A DNA stretch of 64,000 nucleotides from JAJDXO01 sp965207535 (GCA_965207535.1 CBDBMR010000002.1:62001-126000), one strand, 5' to 3'; shown: positions 37,127-45,715, counted from the stretch's first letter. The notes: a model not told the origin generated them from the letters alone. A program made the numbers and translations.

Positions 37127-38617
37127 CTATTCGGCGATACGGGCGATCGTCGATGTGGTCGAATGCCCGTCCGCCAGTTCGGCCAGGACAACCTCACCGC
37201 CGTAAGCCCGAACGATCTTCGCTTCGGGAATATCCTCGATACGGTAATCGGCGCCCTTGACGAAAACCTCCGGCTTCAACAACTCGATGAGATCAGCCGG
37301 TGTGTCCTCCTCGAATATGACCACCAGATCGACGGTTTCGAGAGAGGCGAGAACCGCCGCCCGCGCGGCCTCCCCTTGGATTGGCCGTTCCGGGCCCTTC
37401 AGCCGGCTTGTCGAGGCATCGCTGTTGAGGGCCACGATCAGCCGGTCGCAGGCATTCCTGGCCTGGGCGATGACCGAGAGATGGCCCGGATGCAGTAAAT
37501 CGAAACAGCCATTCGTGAAACCCACCTTGAGCCCCTGGCTGCGCCACTGTTCCACCCGGTCGAATGCCGGCTGCCTGGGGACGATTTTCACGCCGCTGCC
37601 CGCCAGTTCGGCGGCCCGGAGCGCCGCCGCAATGTCGTCGGCGTAGGCGGCCGCCGTGCCGATCTTGCCGACGACTATACCTGCCGCCGTATTGGCCAGT
37701 CCCGCCGCTTGGCCGGGCGGAATCCCTGCCGCCAGACCCGCGGCCATGGCAGCGGCCACCGTATCGCCGGCGCCGGAAACGTCGAAGACCTCGCGCGCTT
37801 CCGCGGCGAAATGCTGCGGCGCCTCTCCTTTTGTGATCAGGCTCATGCCGTCCGCACTCCGGGTCGCGAGAACGCCCTTCACACCGGAATCATCAATAAG
37901 ACGGTTGGCGGCGGCGATGATTTCCTCGTCGCCATCCGTTGATTGTCCGGAAGCCTCGGCGAGCTCCTTCAGGTTTGGCGTGACCAAATCCGCCCCCGCG
38001 TACCGCGCGTAGTCGCGGCCTTGGGGATCGACCACCACCGGCACATTTGCCTCGATGGCGAGGGAAATAACCTGTTTGGCGAAGTCGCCGCCGAACATCC
38101 CCTTGCCGTAATCCGCAAGTATCACGGCGCCGCAGTCGGGCAGCGCCGCGCGCACCTCTTTCAGAATGTTTTCCTGAAGCCGGCTGTCCAGCGGCTCCGA
38201 GGATTCCTCATCGGCGCGGAGCATCTGCTGGGATCCGGCGATGTAGCGCGTCTTGATGGAGGTCGTCCGGTTGCCGTCGTCGACCAAATCGGCCTCGGTG
38301 CCGGTCAGCTCACCCAACAGCTGGGTGATCCGTGCGCCGGCGGCATCTCTGCCGACGACCGAGACAAGGGTGGTCGAAATCCCCAGCCCTGAGAGGTTGC
38401 GGGCGACGTTTCCGGCCCCGCCAAGCATTTCGTTCTGACGCTCCACCCGCAGCACCGGAATGGGCGCTTCGGGTGAAATTCGCTCCACCCCGCCGTAAAC
38501 GAAGCGGTCCAGCATAACGTCACCGACGCACAGCACGCGGGCGCCGGCGATTGTTTCCAGGGATTCGAGTAACTCGGATGCTGGGGTCACGGCGCCATCC
38601 GCAACAGTCTGATCCAC
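37127..38617 (-). CDS. hldE: Bifunctional D-glycero-beta-D-manno-heptose-7-phosphate kinase/1-phosphate adenylyltransferase
   Basis: Two steps of ADP-heptose synthesis for the lipopolysaccharide inner core. The 496-residue fusion has a PfkB-type kinase at about 1-335 (CVGDVMLDRFVYGGVERISP, LGGAGNVARNLSGLG, VFDVSGAGDTVAAAMA) and a nucleotidyltransferase at about 355-496 (VGFTNGCFDLLHPGHLSV, ending ADGHSTTSTIARI). The start is GTG 38617. It implies that the organism makes a heptose-containing LPS core. It is convergent with the PBP gene with a 12-base gap. Confidence 0.95.
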   Translation of the reverse strand: MDQTVADGAVTPASELLESLETIAGARVLCVGDVMLDRFVYGGVERISPEAPIPVLRVERQNEMLGGAGNVARNLSGLGISTTLVSVVGRDAAGARITQLLGELTGTEADLVDDGNRTTSIKTRYIAGSQQMLRADEESSEPLDSRLQENILKEVRAALPDCGAVILADYGKGMFGGDFAKQVISLAIEANVPVVVDPQGRDYARYAGADLVTPNLKELAEASGQSTDGDEEIIAAANRLIDDSGVKGVLATRSADGMSLITKGEAPQHFAAEAREVFDVSGAGDTVAAAMAAGLAAGIPPGQAAGLANTAAGIVVGKIGTAAAYADDIAAALRAAELAGSGVKIVPRQPAFDRVEQWRSQGLKVGFTNGCFDLLHPGHLSVIAQARNACDRLIVALNSDASTSRLKGPERPIQGEAARAAVLASLETVDLVVIFEEDTPADLIELLKPEVFVKGADYRIEDIPEAKIVRAYGGEVVLAELADGHSTTSTIARIAE

Positions 38618-38808
38618 TGGCCGCCCATGCGGGCGCGATCCGCGGCGACCGCCGCACGGGACACTTCAAGCAGCTCGCCGGCCGGTACAGGGGGCTCGCC
38701 GCCCCCTGCGACCGCCGCAACAAGCGGTTCACCCGGCTCCGCGGACGGCCGCGGTACATCCTCAACGTCGAGTTGGCCCCATCGGGCGCTCTGAATCACC
38801 TGCTTCAT
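38587..38808 (-). pseudogene. Possible remnant of a bi-domain zinc-type oxidoreductase gene
   Basis: A 73-codon frame beginning MKQVIQSARWGQLDVEDVPR resembles the first ~30 residues of bi-domain zinc-binding dehydrogenases, which start MKQV.QS...G.L...EVP.P. The rest (from about residue 31) has no match to that family and ends at a stop inside the hldE 5' end in another frame. I read it as a 5' fragment left by deletion. It could also be a chance frame. It overlaps the hldE start by about 30 bases. Confidence 0.3.
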
Positions 38809-39070
38809 TGCGCTGTTGTACTCTGTTTTCAATGCCTTATGCAAAACCCTGCCGGATGGAAATACCCTTGGACGGCCGCGAACCGTCGGCCGGCGATCAT
38901 CGACCCCTTCCCGGCCGGTCCGACGCGCGGCCGGAGCGTGGGTACCGGGGGTGGGCCAGGACCGTCTTCGAGGAGGCCGTCGCGGCGTGACTCTGGGTGA
39001 TTGAAGCGCCGGCCCGATCGTGACACCATCGGCCCCACGACTTTTCGAGCGCAGTTCTGCGGGAGGGATT

Positions 39071-39766
39071 ATGCCCCATTATCATTTGATCAGTTCGAAG
39101 ACTTGACCCTGGGTTCAGCGCGCCGTGATTGCTATGCGTGCCAAGAACGTCGATTTCGAGGTCACTTACGTCAATTTGCGTGAGAAGCCCGACTGGTTTC
39201 TCGAGATTTCGCCCCACGGCAAGGTGCCGGTGCTGAAGGTGGATGACGAAATTCTGTTCGAATCCAACGCCATTGCCGAGTACCTGGACGAGATGGTGCC
39301 GCCGCGGCTGCACCCCGAAGATTCCATCAAGCGCGCCCGCAACCGGGCCTGGACGGACTTCGTGCCCGATTTCTCCAGGGCGCTGGGCAAGGTGAGCTAC
39401 GCCAAGACCCCGGAGGATATCGCCGAAGGTATGGAGGCGCTGCCCAAGCCCTTGAGCCGGGTCGAAGAGGCGCTCACCAAGGAGCGTGAAGGCGATGGGC
39501 CGTTTTTCAACGGTTCCGACCTGTCGCTGGTCGACGCAGCCTATGCGCCGTTCCTCATGCGGTTCACTTTCGTCGAGCGGTACCTCAATACGGGCGTCCT
39601 TGACGATTATCCCAAAATCGGCGCCTGGCGTGATGCGCTGTTGGCCGATGAGCGGATAAGGAACTCGGTGCCGGAAGACTTTGAAACAGAGTTTGCCAAG
39701 AACCTGATCCGCCGGGAAACCCATGCGGCGACCCTCATGGAGGGAGCGTCCGAAGCGGCCGAATAA
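39071..39766 (+). CDS. Glutathione S-transferase with predicted selenocysteine at the active site
   Basis: The ATG at 39071 follows a strong GGGAGGG and reads MPHYHLISSKT, then TGA at 39104-39106, then PWVQRAVIAMRAKNVDFEV without a further stop to 39766 (231 residues including the TGA position). Family members read SKTCPWVQRA here, with the Cys of CPxxQ as the active-site residue, so TGA stands exactly where Cys is expected (codon 12). The thioredoxin-like GST domain continues (EKPDWFLEISPHGKVPVLKV, ESNAIAEYLDE) and the helical C-terminal domain follows (NRAWTDFVPDF, NGSDLSLVDAAYAPFL). A stem-loop at 39113-39148 fits a bacterial SECIS. Alternatives are a Cys-to-stop mutation or a start at GTG 39125 without the active site. 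Confidence 0.8.
39113..39148 (+). promoter_or_regulatory. Candidate bacterial SECIS element
   Basis: Within the coding region just after the TGA, 39118-39123 (GCGCGC) pairs with 39136-39141 (GCGTGC) in six base pairs including one G-U. An outer stem of four pairs joins 39113-39116 with 39145-39148, separated by a small internal loop. The 12-base apical loop (39124-39135) has GU at its second and third positions and begins 17 bases after the TGA. The spacing and a G near the start of the loop agree with known bacterial SECIS elements read by SelB. Confidence 0.6.
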
Positions 39767-39843
39767 GCCGCCGAATGATTTCGAAGGCCGCTGGGCGCGC
39801 CGAACACCGGTGCGCCCAGTGCTTTTGAGGCTGGGGAGGAAGC

Positions 39844-40752
39844 ATGGTGAACGCGGTTCTCCGCACCGAGAATGTCCGGGGCATGATCTGGATGATCGCC
39901 TCCGGCGCGCTTTTCGCCCTCAATTTCTCCATCATCCGCCACCTCGGGGACGACCTTCACGCCTTCGAGATCGTCTTCTTCCGTAATCTGTTCGGTTTCC
40001 TGGTGATGATCCCGATGCTCTGGCGGCTGGAGCGCCGGCAACTCATACCGAAACGCCCGATGATGATCCTGTCGCGCGGGATTTTGCAGGCGGTTGCGTT
40101 GTTCGCCTGGTATGCGGCGCTAATCGTCATCCCCATCGCGACGGCCACGGCGATCGGCATGGTCGAGCCGATCCTCACTTCCCTGGTCGCCGTGATTCTC
40201 CTGCGGGAGAAAGCCGGTCTTCAACGATGGCTCGCCGGGCTCGCCGGGCTGGCCGGCACCTTGATCCTGATCCAGCCGGGCTTCCAAACCTTTCAGGCCG
40301 AGCTCCTGCTCCCCCTCGTGGCCGCAACTTGCTGGGCGTTCTATCTGTTGGCGGGCAAAGTCGGCACACGTGTTGATTCGCCGACGATCGTGGTGGCTTA
40401 TCCGGTCGCCATCGTCGTGCCCCTGGCGCTGATCCCCACCATCCTGGTGTGGGAAACGCCGACCTTGGCGCACTGGGGCTGGTTCATCGTTTCCGGCGCA
40501 CTGACCAGCGCCGCCACCTACAGCATCACCAAGGCCTACCAGATCGGCGATGCGACCGCGGTCTCGCCGCTGGCGTTCATGCGGCTTGTTTTCGCCGCCC
40601 TGTTCGCCTTCGCCTTTTTCAACCAGATTCCCGAAATCTGGACCTGGATAGGCGGCGGAATCGTCGTGCTCGCCGCGACTTATCTCGCCCGGTACGAGGC
40701 GCAGATGGCGATGGCAAGCGGGGAAGCGAAAAAAGCCGAAGGCCACGAGTGA
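39844..40752 (+). CDS. EamA/DMT-family membrane transporter
   Basis: A 302-residue integral membrane protein of the drug/metabolite transporter superfamily with about ten hydrophobic helices in two EamA repeats. The first repeat runs MIWMIASGALFALNFSII-like to about residue 140; the second starts near LLPLVAATCWAFYLLAG and ends IWTWIGGGIVVLAATYLA. Conserved features include a Gly/Pro-rich junction (ATAIGMVEPILTSLVAVILL) and a basic cytoplasmic loop. Substrate unknown; such proteins export amino acids, nucleobases or small metabolites. Good RBS GGGGAGG before ATG 39844. It lies between the GST and the DUF3126 gene. Confidence 0.88.
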   Translation: MVNAVLRTENVRGMIWMIASGALFALNFSIIRHLGDDLHAFEIVFFRNLFGFLVMIPMLWRLERRQLIPKRPMMILSRGILQAVALFAWYAALIVIPIATATAIGMVEPILTSLVAVILLREKAGLQRWLAGLAGLAGTLILIQPGFQTFQAELLLPLVAATCWAFYLLAGKVGTRVDSPTIVVAYPVAIVVPLALIPTILVWETPTLAHWGWFIVSGALTSAATYSITKAYQIGDATAVSPLAFMRLVFAALFAFAFFNQIPEIWTWIGGGIVVLAATYLARYEAQMAMASGEAKKAEGHE

Positions 40753-40813
40753 CGGTGGTCAACGGGTCGAGCAGTTGGTAGTGTCCGCTCACCAAATTCA
40801 AGGAGAGACCGCC

Positions 40814-41026
40814 GTGATCGATACGGAACTCGAAAAGGTTCAGCAGTACCTGCGGGGGCTGTTTGCCAACGACAACATCAACCTCCGCGACCGCGCCCAG
40901 GCCGACGGCTCGGTCGAGGTGAGCCTGGGTGAGGAATTCATCGGGGTGATCTTCAAGGACGACGAGGAAGGCGACGTTTCCTACGACTTCCATATGTCCA
41001 TATTGGAAATCGATCTGCCGGAATAG
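40814..41026 (+). CDS. DUF3126-family small protein
   Basis: A 70-residue acidic protein with the family pattern LEKVQQYLRGLFANDNINLR, GSVEVSLGEEFIGVIFKDDE and YDFHMSILEIDLPE. DUF3126 proteins are restricted largely to alphaproteobacteria and have no known role. GTG 40814 follows AGGAGAG; the longer frame to 40775 has no binding site. It starts 61 bases after the DMT gene. Confidence 0.82.
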   Translation: MIDTELEKVQQYLRGLFANDNINLRDRAQADGSVEVSLGEEFIGVIFKDDEEGDVSYDFHMSILEIDLPE

Positions 41027-41169
41027 CATATGGGCGTTTCTTGACGTCCGCGCTTGCCGGCGATTTAGTACGCACAACAATCAATGCCTTGGGTGCCGCC
41101 CGGGGATCGGACAACCGGTCCCGGGCGTTTCGTTTAAGCAATGACGCTGTTCGGAGGCGCTCTTTTTCC

Positions 41170-42249
41170 ATGCGATATTACCAACTCGGACTGACTAGCT
41201 GCGATTTCGGCCGCGCGATGCCCGGTTTTACCCTTTTTACGCCGCTTATCCAGAAGACCACCCATCTGATCAATATGCGGGGCGCCATCGTTCATCAGTG
41301 GGACCTGCCGGCCCAACCCGGCAACTACGCCTATCTGATGCCCAACGGCAACTTGCTCGTCTCCACCTGGATCGAGGGCGGACCCGAGGGTCTCAACGCC
41401 AAGGGCGGCCTGATCCAGGAGTTGGACTGGGAAGGCAACGTGGTGTGGGAATATCGCGATCCCGCTCAGCACCACGATTTCAAACGGCTCTCCAACGGCA
41501 ACACGGCCTATCTCGCCTGGGAAATCCTGCCCGAAGAAGCCCACAAACGGGTTCAGGGCGGTATTCCGGGGTCCGAGCGGGATGAGGGAATTTGGGGCGA
41601 CTACATTCGCGAGGTGGACCCTGCCGGCAACACGGTCTGGGAGTGGCACGGCTACGATCACATGGATTTCGAGAAGTATCCGCTGCCTGAAGGTCAGCGC
41701 CGGATCGAGTACGCCCATCCCAATTCGATCGCCGAGACGCCGGAGGGCGACATCCTGGTGAGTTGGCGCCACAATTCCATGGTCGGCATCATCGACAAGT
41801 CGACCAACGGATTTAAGTGGATCGAAGCCAAGCGGGAATTCGGCAACCAGCACGATGCCCAGATTCTCGAGAACGGCAACATGATGCTGTTCGCCAACAA
41901 TGCCATGATGCCGGGCCCGGGTTCCAAATCGAAGGTCTGGGAGTTCAATTACCGGACCGGCGAAACCGCGTGGGAGTATGTCGGCGATCCGCCTTATACG
42001 TTTTCCAGCGTCTTCATTTCCGGCGCTCAGCGCCTTCCGAACGGCAATACCCTGATCTGCGAAGGACAATGGGGGCGAATTTTCGAGGTGACGCCGGCCG
42101 GCGATATCGTTTGGGAATACATCTCGCCGTTTTTCGTGCCGGCCTCGCCCGCGAAGCCCGAAAGCAAGGGCAACAACGTCTTCCGCGCCTACCGATACGC
42201 GCCCGACGGTCCGGAAATTCAAGGCAGGCTGGACGGCCTCGTCGACTAG
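41170..42249 (+). CDS. Arylsulfotransferase (ASST)-like beta-propeller protein
   Basis: A 359-residue protein with repeated blades of the ASST type: LMPNGNLLVSTWIEGG, RLSNGNTAYLAWEIL, ETPEGDILVSWRHNSMVGII, ILENGNMMLFANNAMM and RLPNGNTLICEGQWGRIFEV, each paired with a WEY/WEW strand. Arylsulfotransferases move sulfate between phenolic compounds, using catalytic histidines; His residues occur in QHHDF, HPNSIAE and QHDAQIL. There is no signal peptide from ATG 41170, unlike periplasmic AssT; an upstream in-frame extension to 41041 is not convincing. The substrate is unknown and the activity inferred from fold. Confidence 0.78.
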   Translation: MRYYQLGLTSCDFGRAMPGFTLFTPLIQKTTHLINMRGAIVHQWDLPAQPGNYAYLMPNGNLLVSTWIEGGPEGLNAKGGLIQELDWEGNVVWEYRDPAQHHDFKRLSNGNTAYLAWEILPEEAHKRVQGGIPGSERDEGIWGDYIREVDPAGNTVWEWHGYDHMDFEKYPLPEGQRRIEYAHPNSIAETPEGDILVSWRHNSMVGIIDKSTNGFKWIEAKREFGNQHDAQILENGNMMLFANNAMMPGPGSKSKVWEFNYRTGETAWEYVGDPPYTFSSVFISGAQRLPNGNTLICEGQWGRIFEVTPAGDIVWEYISPFFVPASPAKPESKGNNVFRAYRYAPDGPEIQGRLDGLVD

Positions 42250-42255
42250 ACAGGG

Positions 42256-43314
42256 CTACAGACTATCCAGGTCGACGGTCTCGCCGATGCGCATGACGCG
42301 TTTGGCGACGCCTTCCTCTTTGGCCGCCGCGAACGCCGCCAGCCCGTCTTTTGGCGTATCTTCGCCGAGGGGGAGAGTTCCCCAATGCATCGGCACCGCC
42401 GTCTTGGCGCCGATGATCTTGGCCAGCCTGAGCGCCTCGGCCGGGTTGGTGTGCATCGGCCGCATGAAATCCCGGGGCAGAAAGGCGCCGATGGGGACAA
42501 GGGCGATGTCCGCCGGGCCGACCCTGGGGGCGACCTCGCTTTCGAACACCGGGCCGAAGCCGGTGTCGCCGACAAACCAGATTTTCTTCCCTGCGCCTTC
42601 GATCATGAAGCCGTTCCACAGGGACTCATTGGTATCGCCGAGGGTGCGCCTGGACCAGTGAATGGTCGGGGTCGACGTGAGCATCACGTCGCCGACCGTG
42701 GTTTCGTCATACCAATCCACTTCCTTGACATTGGTCAGGCCCGCCCGCCGGGTCAGTTCACCGAGACCCAGCGGCACCAGGACCAGGGTGTCCCGCTTGC
42801 GCGCCGCCAATGCCTGCAGGCTCGGGATGTCGTAGGCGTCGTAGTGATTGTGCGAGATCAGGATGACGTCGATCGGAGGCAAATCCTCGATCTTCAGTCC
42901 CGGCGGGACGTAACGCTTGGGGCCCGCGAAGGCGACCGGCGAAGCGCGTTCCGAGAAAAACGGATCGGTCAGGACATTGACGCCGTCGAGGGTGATGAGA
43001 AATGTCGCGTGATTGATCCATGTCATCCGGGGATTCGGCGTTGCGGCCAGCTGGGCCTTTGCTTCCTCGTAGGGGACCACATGGTTCGGCGGGATGGTCG
43101 AGGTGTCGAACTCCTCGGTCAGGCGCCGGGAGACGAAACGGAAAAACCGGGCCGGCTCGATGGTCCGCTTGAGGCTGCCCGGCGGGTTCTGAAACCCGGT
43201 TTCGGTGTGGTGATATTTGCTCGGATCGTACCGGCGCTCCTGGGCGAGCCCCGATGCGCAGCCGGCCAGGAACAGCGCGGCGGCGGCGATCGGGAACATG
43301 ACGCGGAAACCCAT
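42256..43314 (-). CDS. Metallo-beta-lactamase-fold lipoprotein (NAPE-PLD/UlaG-like)
   Basis: A 352-residue protein with a lipoprotein signal (MGFRVMFPIAAAALFLAGC, lipidated Cys19). The MBL domain has TWINHATFLITLDGVNVLTD, the metal motif SHNHYDAYDIPSL, WFVGDTGFGPVFES and MHWGTLPLGED. In the family the metal motif is HxHxDH; here the last His is Ala (HNHYDA), so the second metal site may be altered. Relatives such as NAPE-PLD and RomA cleave phosphodiesters or lactones; the substrate here is unknown. The gene is convergent with the ASST-like gene. The start is set at the lipoprotein signal. Confidence 0.85.
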   Translation of the reverse strand: MGFRVMFPIAAAALFLAGCASGLAQERRYDPSKYHHTETGFQNPPGSLKRTIEPARFFRFVSRRLTEEFDTSTIPPNHVVPYEEAKAQLAATPNPRMTWINHATFLITLDGVNVLTDPFFSERASPVAFAGPKRYVPPGLKIEDLPPIDVILISHNHYDAYDIPSLQALAARKRDTLVLVPLGLGELTRRAGLTNVKEVDWYDETTVGDVMLTSTPTIHWSRRTLGDTNESLWNGFMIEGAGKKIWFVGDTGFGPVFESEVAPRVGPADIALVPIGAFLPRDFMRPMHTNPAEALRLAKIIGAKTAVPMHWGTLPLGEDTPKDGLAAFAAAKEEGVAKRVMRIGETVDLDSL

Positions 43315-43479
43315 GCGCCCTGGTCCCAGGCGGGCACCATTAGGCATTTTGGCGCGGGCGGTGCCGGCGATGATCTCGCCGTTGAATTCGACCCGAATGC
43401 GTTTGCCGATGGGTTCGATGCCGAGGCGGTGCGCCGAAGCCTCCGCCGCCGGAAAATCGTTGGTCGCTGCCTGCTGCAT
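43315..43479 (-). pseudogene. DUF427 N-terminal remnant in frame with the MBL lipoprotein gene
   Basis: The frame upstream of the MBL lipoprotein start encodes MQQAATNDFPAAEAS followed by HRLGIEPIGKRIRVEFNGEI and IAGTARA. This matches the opening of DUF427 proteins (HxITIEP..KRVRVxFNGxxIADTxRA). The expected continuation (a Tyr/Pro-rich segment ending in PREDV) is missing; after KMPNG the frame runs into the lipoprotein signal. It looks like a DUF427 gene cut by a deletion that joined it to the next gene. Low confidence because only ~30 residues match. Confidence 0.4.
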
Positions 43480-43651
43480 GGCTGTCGGCTTGGTCCCAGC
43501 CCTATTGCCCAATTCGAAATGATATAGCCCATGACGCGGAGAGCGCCAGACCCGGCGCGGGGCCGGTTTCGCCGCACGCGATCGAACGGCCATGCGGTCG
43601 GGACGGCTTTTTCCTTTTTCGGATCAGGGGTTTGGGGCAAACTTCGGGCCC

Positions 43652-45652
43652 ATGAAAAACCGCTGGTCGAAGAAACAGGCGGCTGAATGGCGGCGCAGGA
43701 CCGCCCCCAAGGGTCTCGGTGAGCTTGTTTACGCGTCCCGGCTGTTGGGCGGCGATGCCGCTCTCGTTCTGCACGGCGGCGGCAATACGTCGGCGAAACT
43801 GCGGGTGCGGGGCGAGGACCGGCTTTACGTCAAAGGCAGCGGCCGGGACATGTCGGCCATCGAGGCGGCCGGATTTACGGCGCTCAGGCTGGACCCGTTA
43901 CAGGAACTGCGTTCCCGCCGGTCCCTGGATGACGACGGGATGGTCGACCTGTTGTCCGCGGCCAAGCTGTCGGCCAGAGCGCCGGCGCCGTCCGTTGAAA
44001 CGCTTCTGCACGCCTTTCTGCCGGATACGTATGTGGTCCACAGCCATGCCAACGCGATCCTGGCCCTGACCAATCAGCAGGCCGCCAAGGACTTGTGCAG
44101 GCAGGCTTTCGGCGACGCGGCGGCGGTGGTCGGCTACGTCAAGTCCGGTTTTGCGCTCGCCAAGCGGATTGCCGCGGCGGCCGGCGAGAACCCGGCTGCG
44201 GCCGGCATCATCGTCCCCCATCACGGCATCTTCACCTTCGGCGAAACCGCCGAGGAAGCCTATGGCCGGATGATTTCGCTGGTTGATCTGGCTGAGAAAC
44301 GTCTCGAGAAGGGCCGCAAACCGGGATTTGCGCGCCTCCCCCTGCCTCGCTGCCTCGCGGCCGTTTCGGATGTGGCGCCGGTTCTCAGGGGCATCTATGA
44401 CGACCGGTTCTCTCCGGTCATGAACTTCCGGACAAGCGATGTCATTCGCCGGTTCGTCGACGGAAAGGAACTGAAACGCTACGGCAATGCCGGCACCGCC
44501 ACCCCCGACCACGTCACCCGTACCAAATCCAAGCCGCTGATCGTGCCGCCGCCGGAGGCGGGCGCAATGGACGAGTTTCGCGCCGGCGCCCAACGGGCAT
44601 GCGCCGGATACCAACGGATGTATGACCGCTACATCGGCAGGAATCGCAAGCGGCTCGATGGTTTGGAGCCCGCCGACCCCCTGCCCCGGGTGATCCTCGT
44701 GCCGGGGCTGGGTTTGTTCGGTGTGGGCGAAGACGCGGCGGCCGCCGCCGTCGCGGCCGACATCGGGGAGGCAAATGTGGCGACGATTTCCGGCGCCGAA
44801 CGGGTTGGCCGCTTCAAGCCGCTGGCCGAGCGGCACGTCTTCGACATCGAATACTGGCCGCTGGAGCGCGCCAAGCTGGGCAGCACGAGCTCGCCACGAT
44901 TTCAGGGAAAAATCGTTCTCGTGACCGGCGCCGCCGGCGCCATCGGGGCGGCCATCGGAAAGGCGTTTCGCTCTGCCGGCGCCGAGGTGGTGCTGACCGA
45001 TGTGGCCCGTTCCAAGGTCGAAGCGACCGCCCTATCCCTTGGCGGGCAAGGGATAGCGTGCGACGTCACCAGGCCCGCCTCGGTGCGCCGTGCGTTCGAT
45101 GCCGCCTGCGAGGTGTACGGCGGTGTGGATATCGTCATCTCCAACGCCGGCGCCGCCTGGCAGGGAGAAATCGGGACGGTGGACGAAAAGACCCTCCGCA
45201 AGAGCTTCGAATTGAACTTCTTTGCCCATCAGACCGTCGCCCAGAACGCCGTCCGGGTCATGCGCGCCCAGGGCAACGGCGGTTGCCTGCTGTTCAACGC
45301 CTCCAAGCAGGCGGTCAACCCCGGGGCCGGCTTCGGACCCTATGGCCTGCCCAAGGCGGCGACCCTGTTTCTGGTCCGCCAGTACGCGGTGGACCACGGC
45401 AAGGACGGAATCCGGTCCAACGGCGTCAATGCCGACCGAATTCGGTCCGGCCTGTTGACCGACGGGATGATCAGGTCCCGCGCCGGCGCCCGCGGCCTCA
45501 GCGAGGCTGACTATTTGGGCGGTAACCTGCTGGGCCGGGAGGTCACGGCGGACGACGTCGCCCAGGCGTTCGTTTCGCTGGCGGCGGCGGAGAAAACCAC
45601 CGGCGCCGTTCTCACCGTCGACGGCGGCAACATCGCCGCGGCGCTGAGGTAG
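43652..45652 (+). CDS. Bifunctional class II aldolase/short-chain dehydrogenase
   Basis: A 666-residue fusion of the RhaD/YuxG type. The N-terminal class II aldolase has LHGGGNTSAKLRVRGEDRLY, the zinc pair VVHSHANAILAL and IIVPHHGIFTFGETAEEAYG. The C-terminal dehydrogenase has VLVTGAAGAIGAAIGKAFRS, SNAGAAWQGEIG, NASKQAVNPGAG and the catalytic YGLPK. Related enzymes split rhamnulose-type sugar phosphates and oxidise lactaldehyde. No rhamnose isomerase or kinase is in the window, so the sugar is unknown. It is convergent with the LsrF-like gene. Confidence 0.88.
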   Translation: MKNRWSKKQAAEWRRRTAPKGLGELVYASRLLGGDAALVLHGGGNTSAKLRVRGEDRLYVKGSGRDMSAIEAAGFTALRLDPLQELRSRRSLDDDGMVDLLSAAKLSARAPAPSVETLLHAFLPDTYVVHSHANAILALTNQQAAKDLCRQAFGDAAAVVGYVKSGFALAKRIAAAAGENPAAAGIIVPHHGIFTFGETAEEAYGRMISLVDLAEKRLEKGRKPGFARLPLPRCLAAVSDVAPVLRGIYDDRFSPVMNFRTSDVIRRFVDGKELKRYGNAGTATPDHVTRTKSKPLIVPPPEAGAMDEFRAGAQRACAGYQRMYDRYIGRNRKRLDGLEPADPLPRVILVPGLGLFGVGEDAAAAAVAADIGEANVATISGAERVGRFKPLAERHVFDIEYWPLERAKLGSTSSPRFQGKIVLVTGAAGAIGAAIGKAFRSAGAEVVLTDVARSKVEATALSLGGQGIACDVTRPASVRRAFDAACEVYGGVDIVISNAGAAWQGEIGTVDEKTLRKSFELNFFAHQTVAQNAVRVMRAQGNGGCLLFNASKQAVNPGAGFGPYGLPKAATLFLVRQYAVDHGKDGIRSNGVNADRIRSGLLTDGMIRSRAGARGLSEADYLGGNLLGREVTADDVAQAFVSLAAAEKTTGAVLTVDGGNIAAALR

Positions 45653-45687
45653 GCGCGCCGCCGGCCGCACCCTCTCACCGCATCGTG

Positions 45688-45715
45688 TTTCCTCTCCCCT
45701 GGAGGGAGAGGGAAA
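45688..45715. terminator. Bidirectional hairpin between the aldolase fusion and lsrF
   Basis: CCTCTCCC (45691-45698) pairs with GGGAGAGG (45704-45711), extended by TTT (45688-45690) and AAA (45713-45715). The element lies in the 77-base gap of a convergent pair and can work in both directions. Confidence 0.6.

Noticed and set aside
39125..39766. GST read as an ordinary gene starting at GTG 39125
   Set aside because: This start lacks a binding site and removes the first 18 residues of the thioredoxin-like domain, including the active site, while ATG 39071 has a strong binding site in the same frame.
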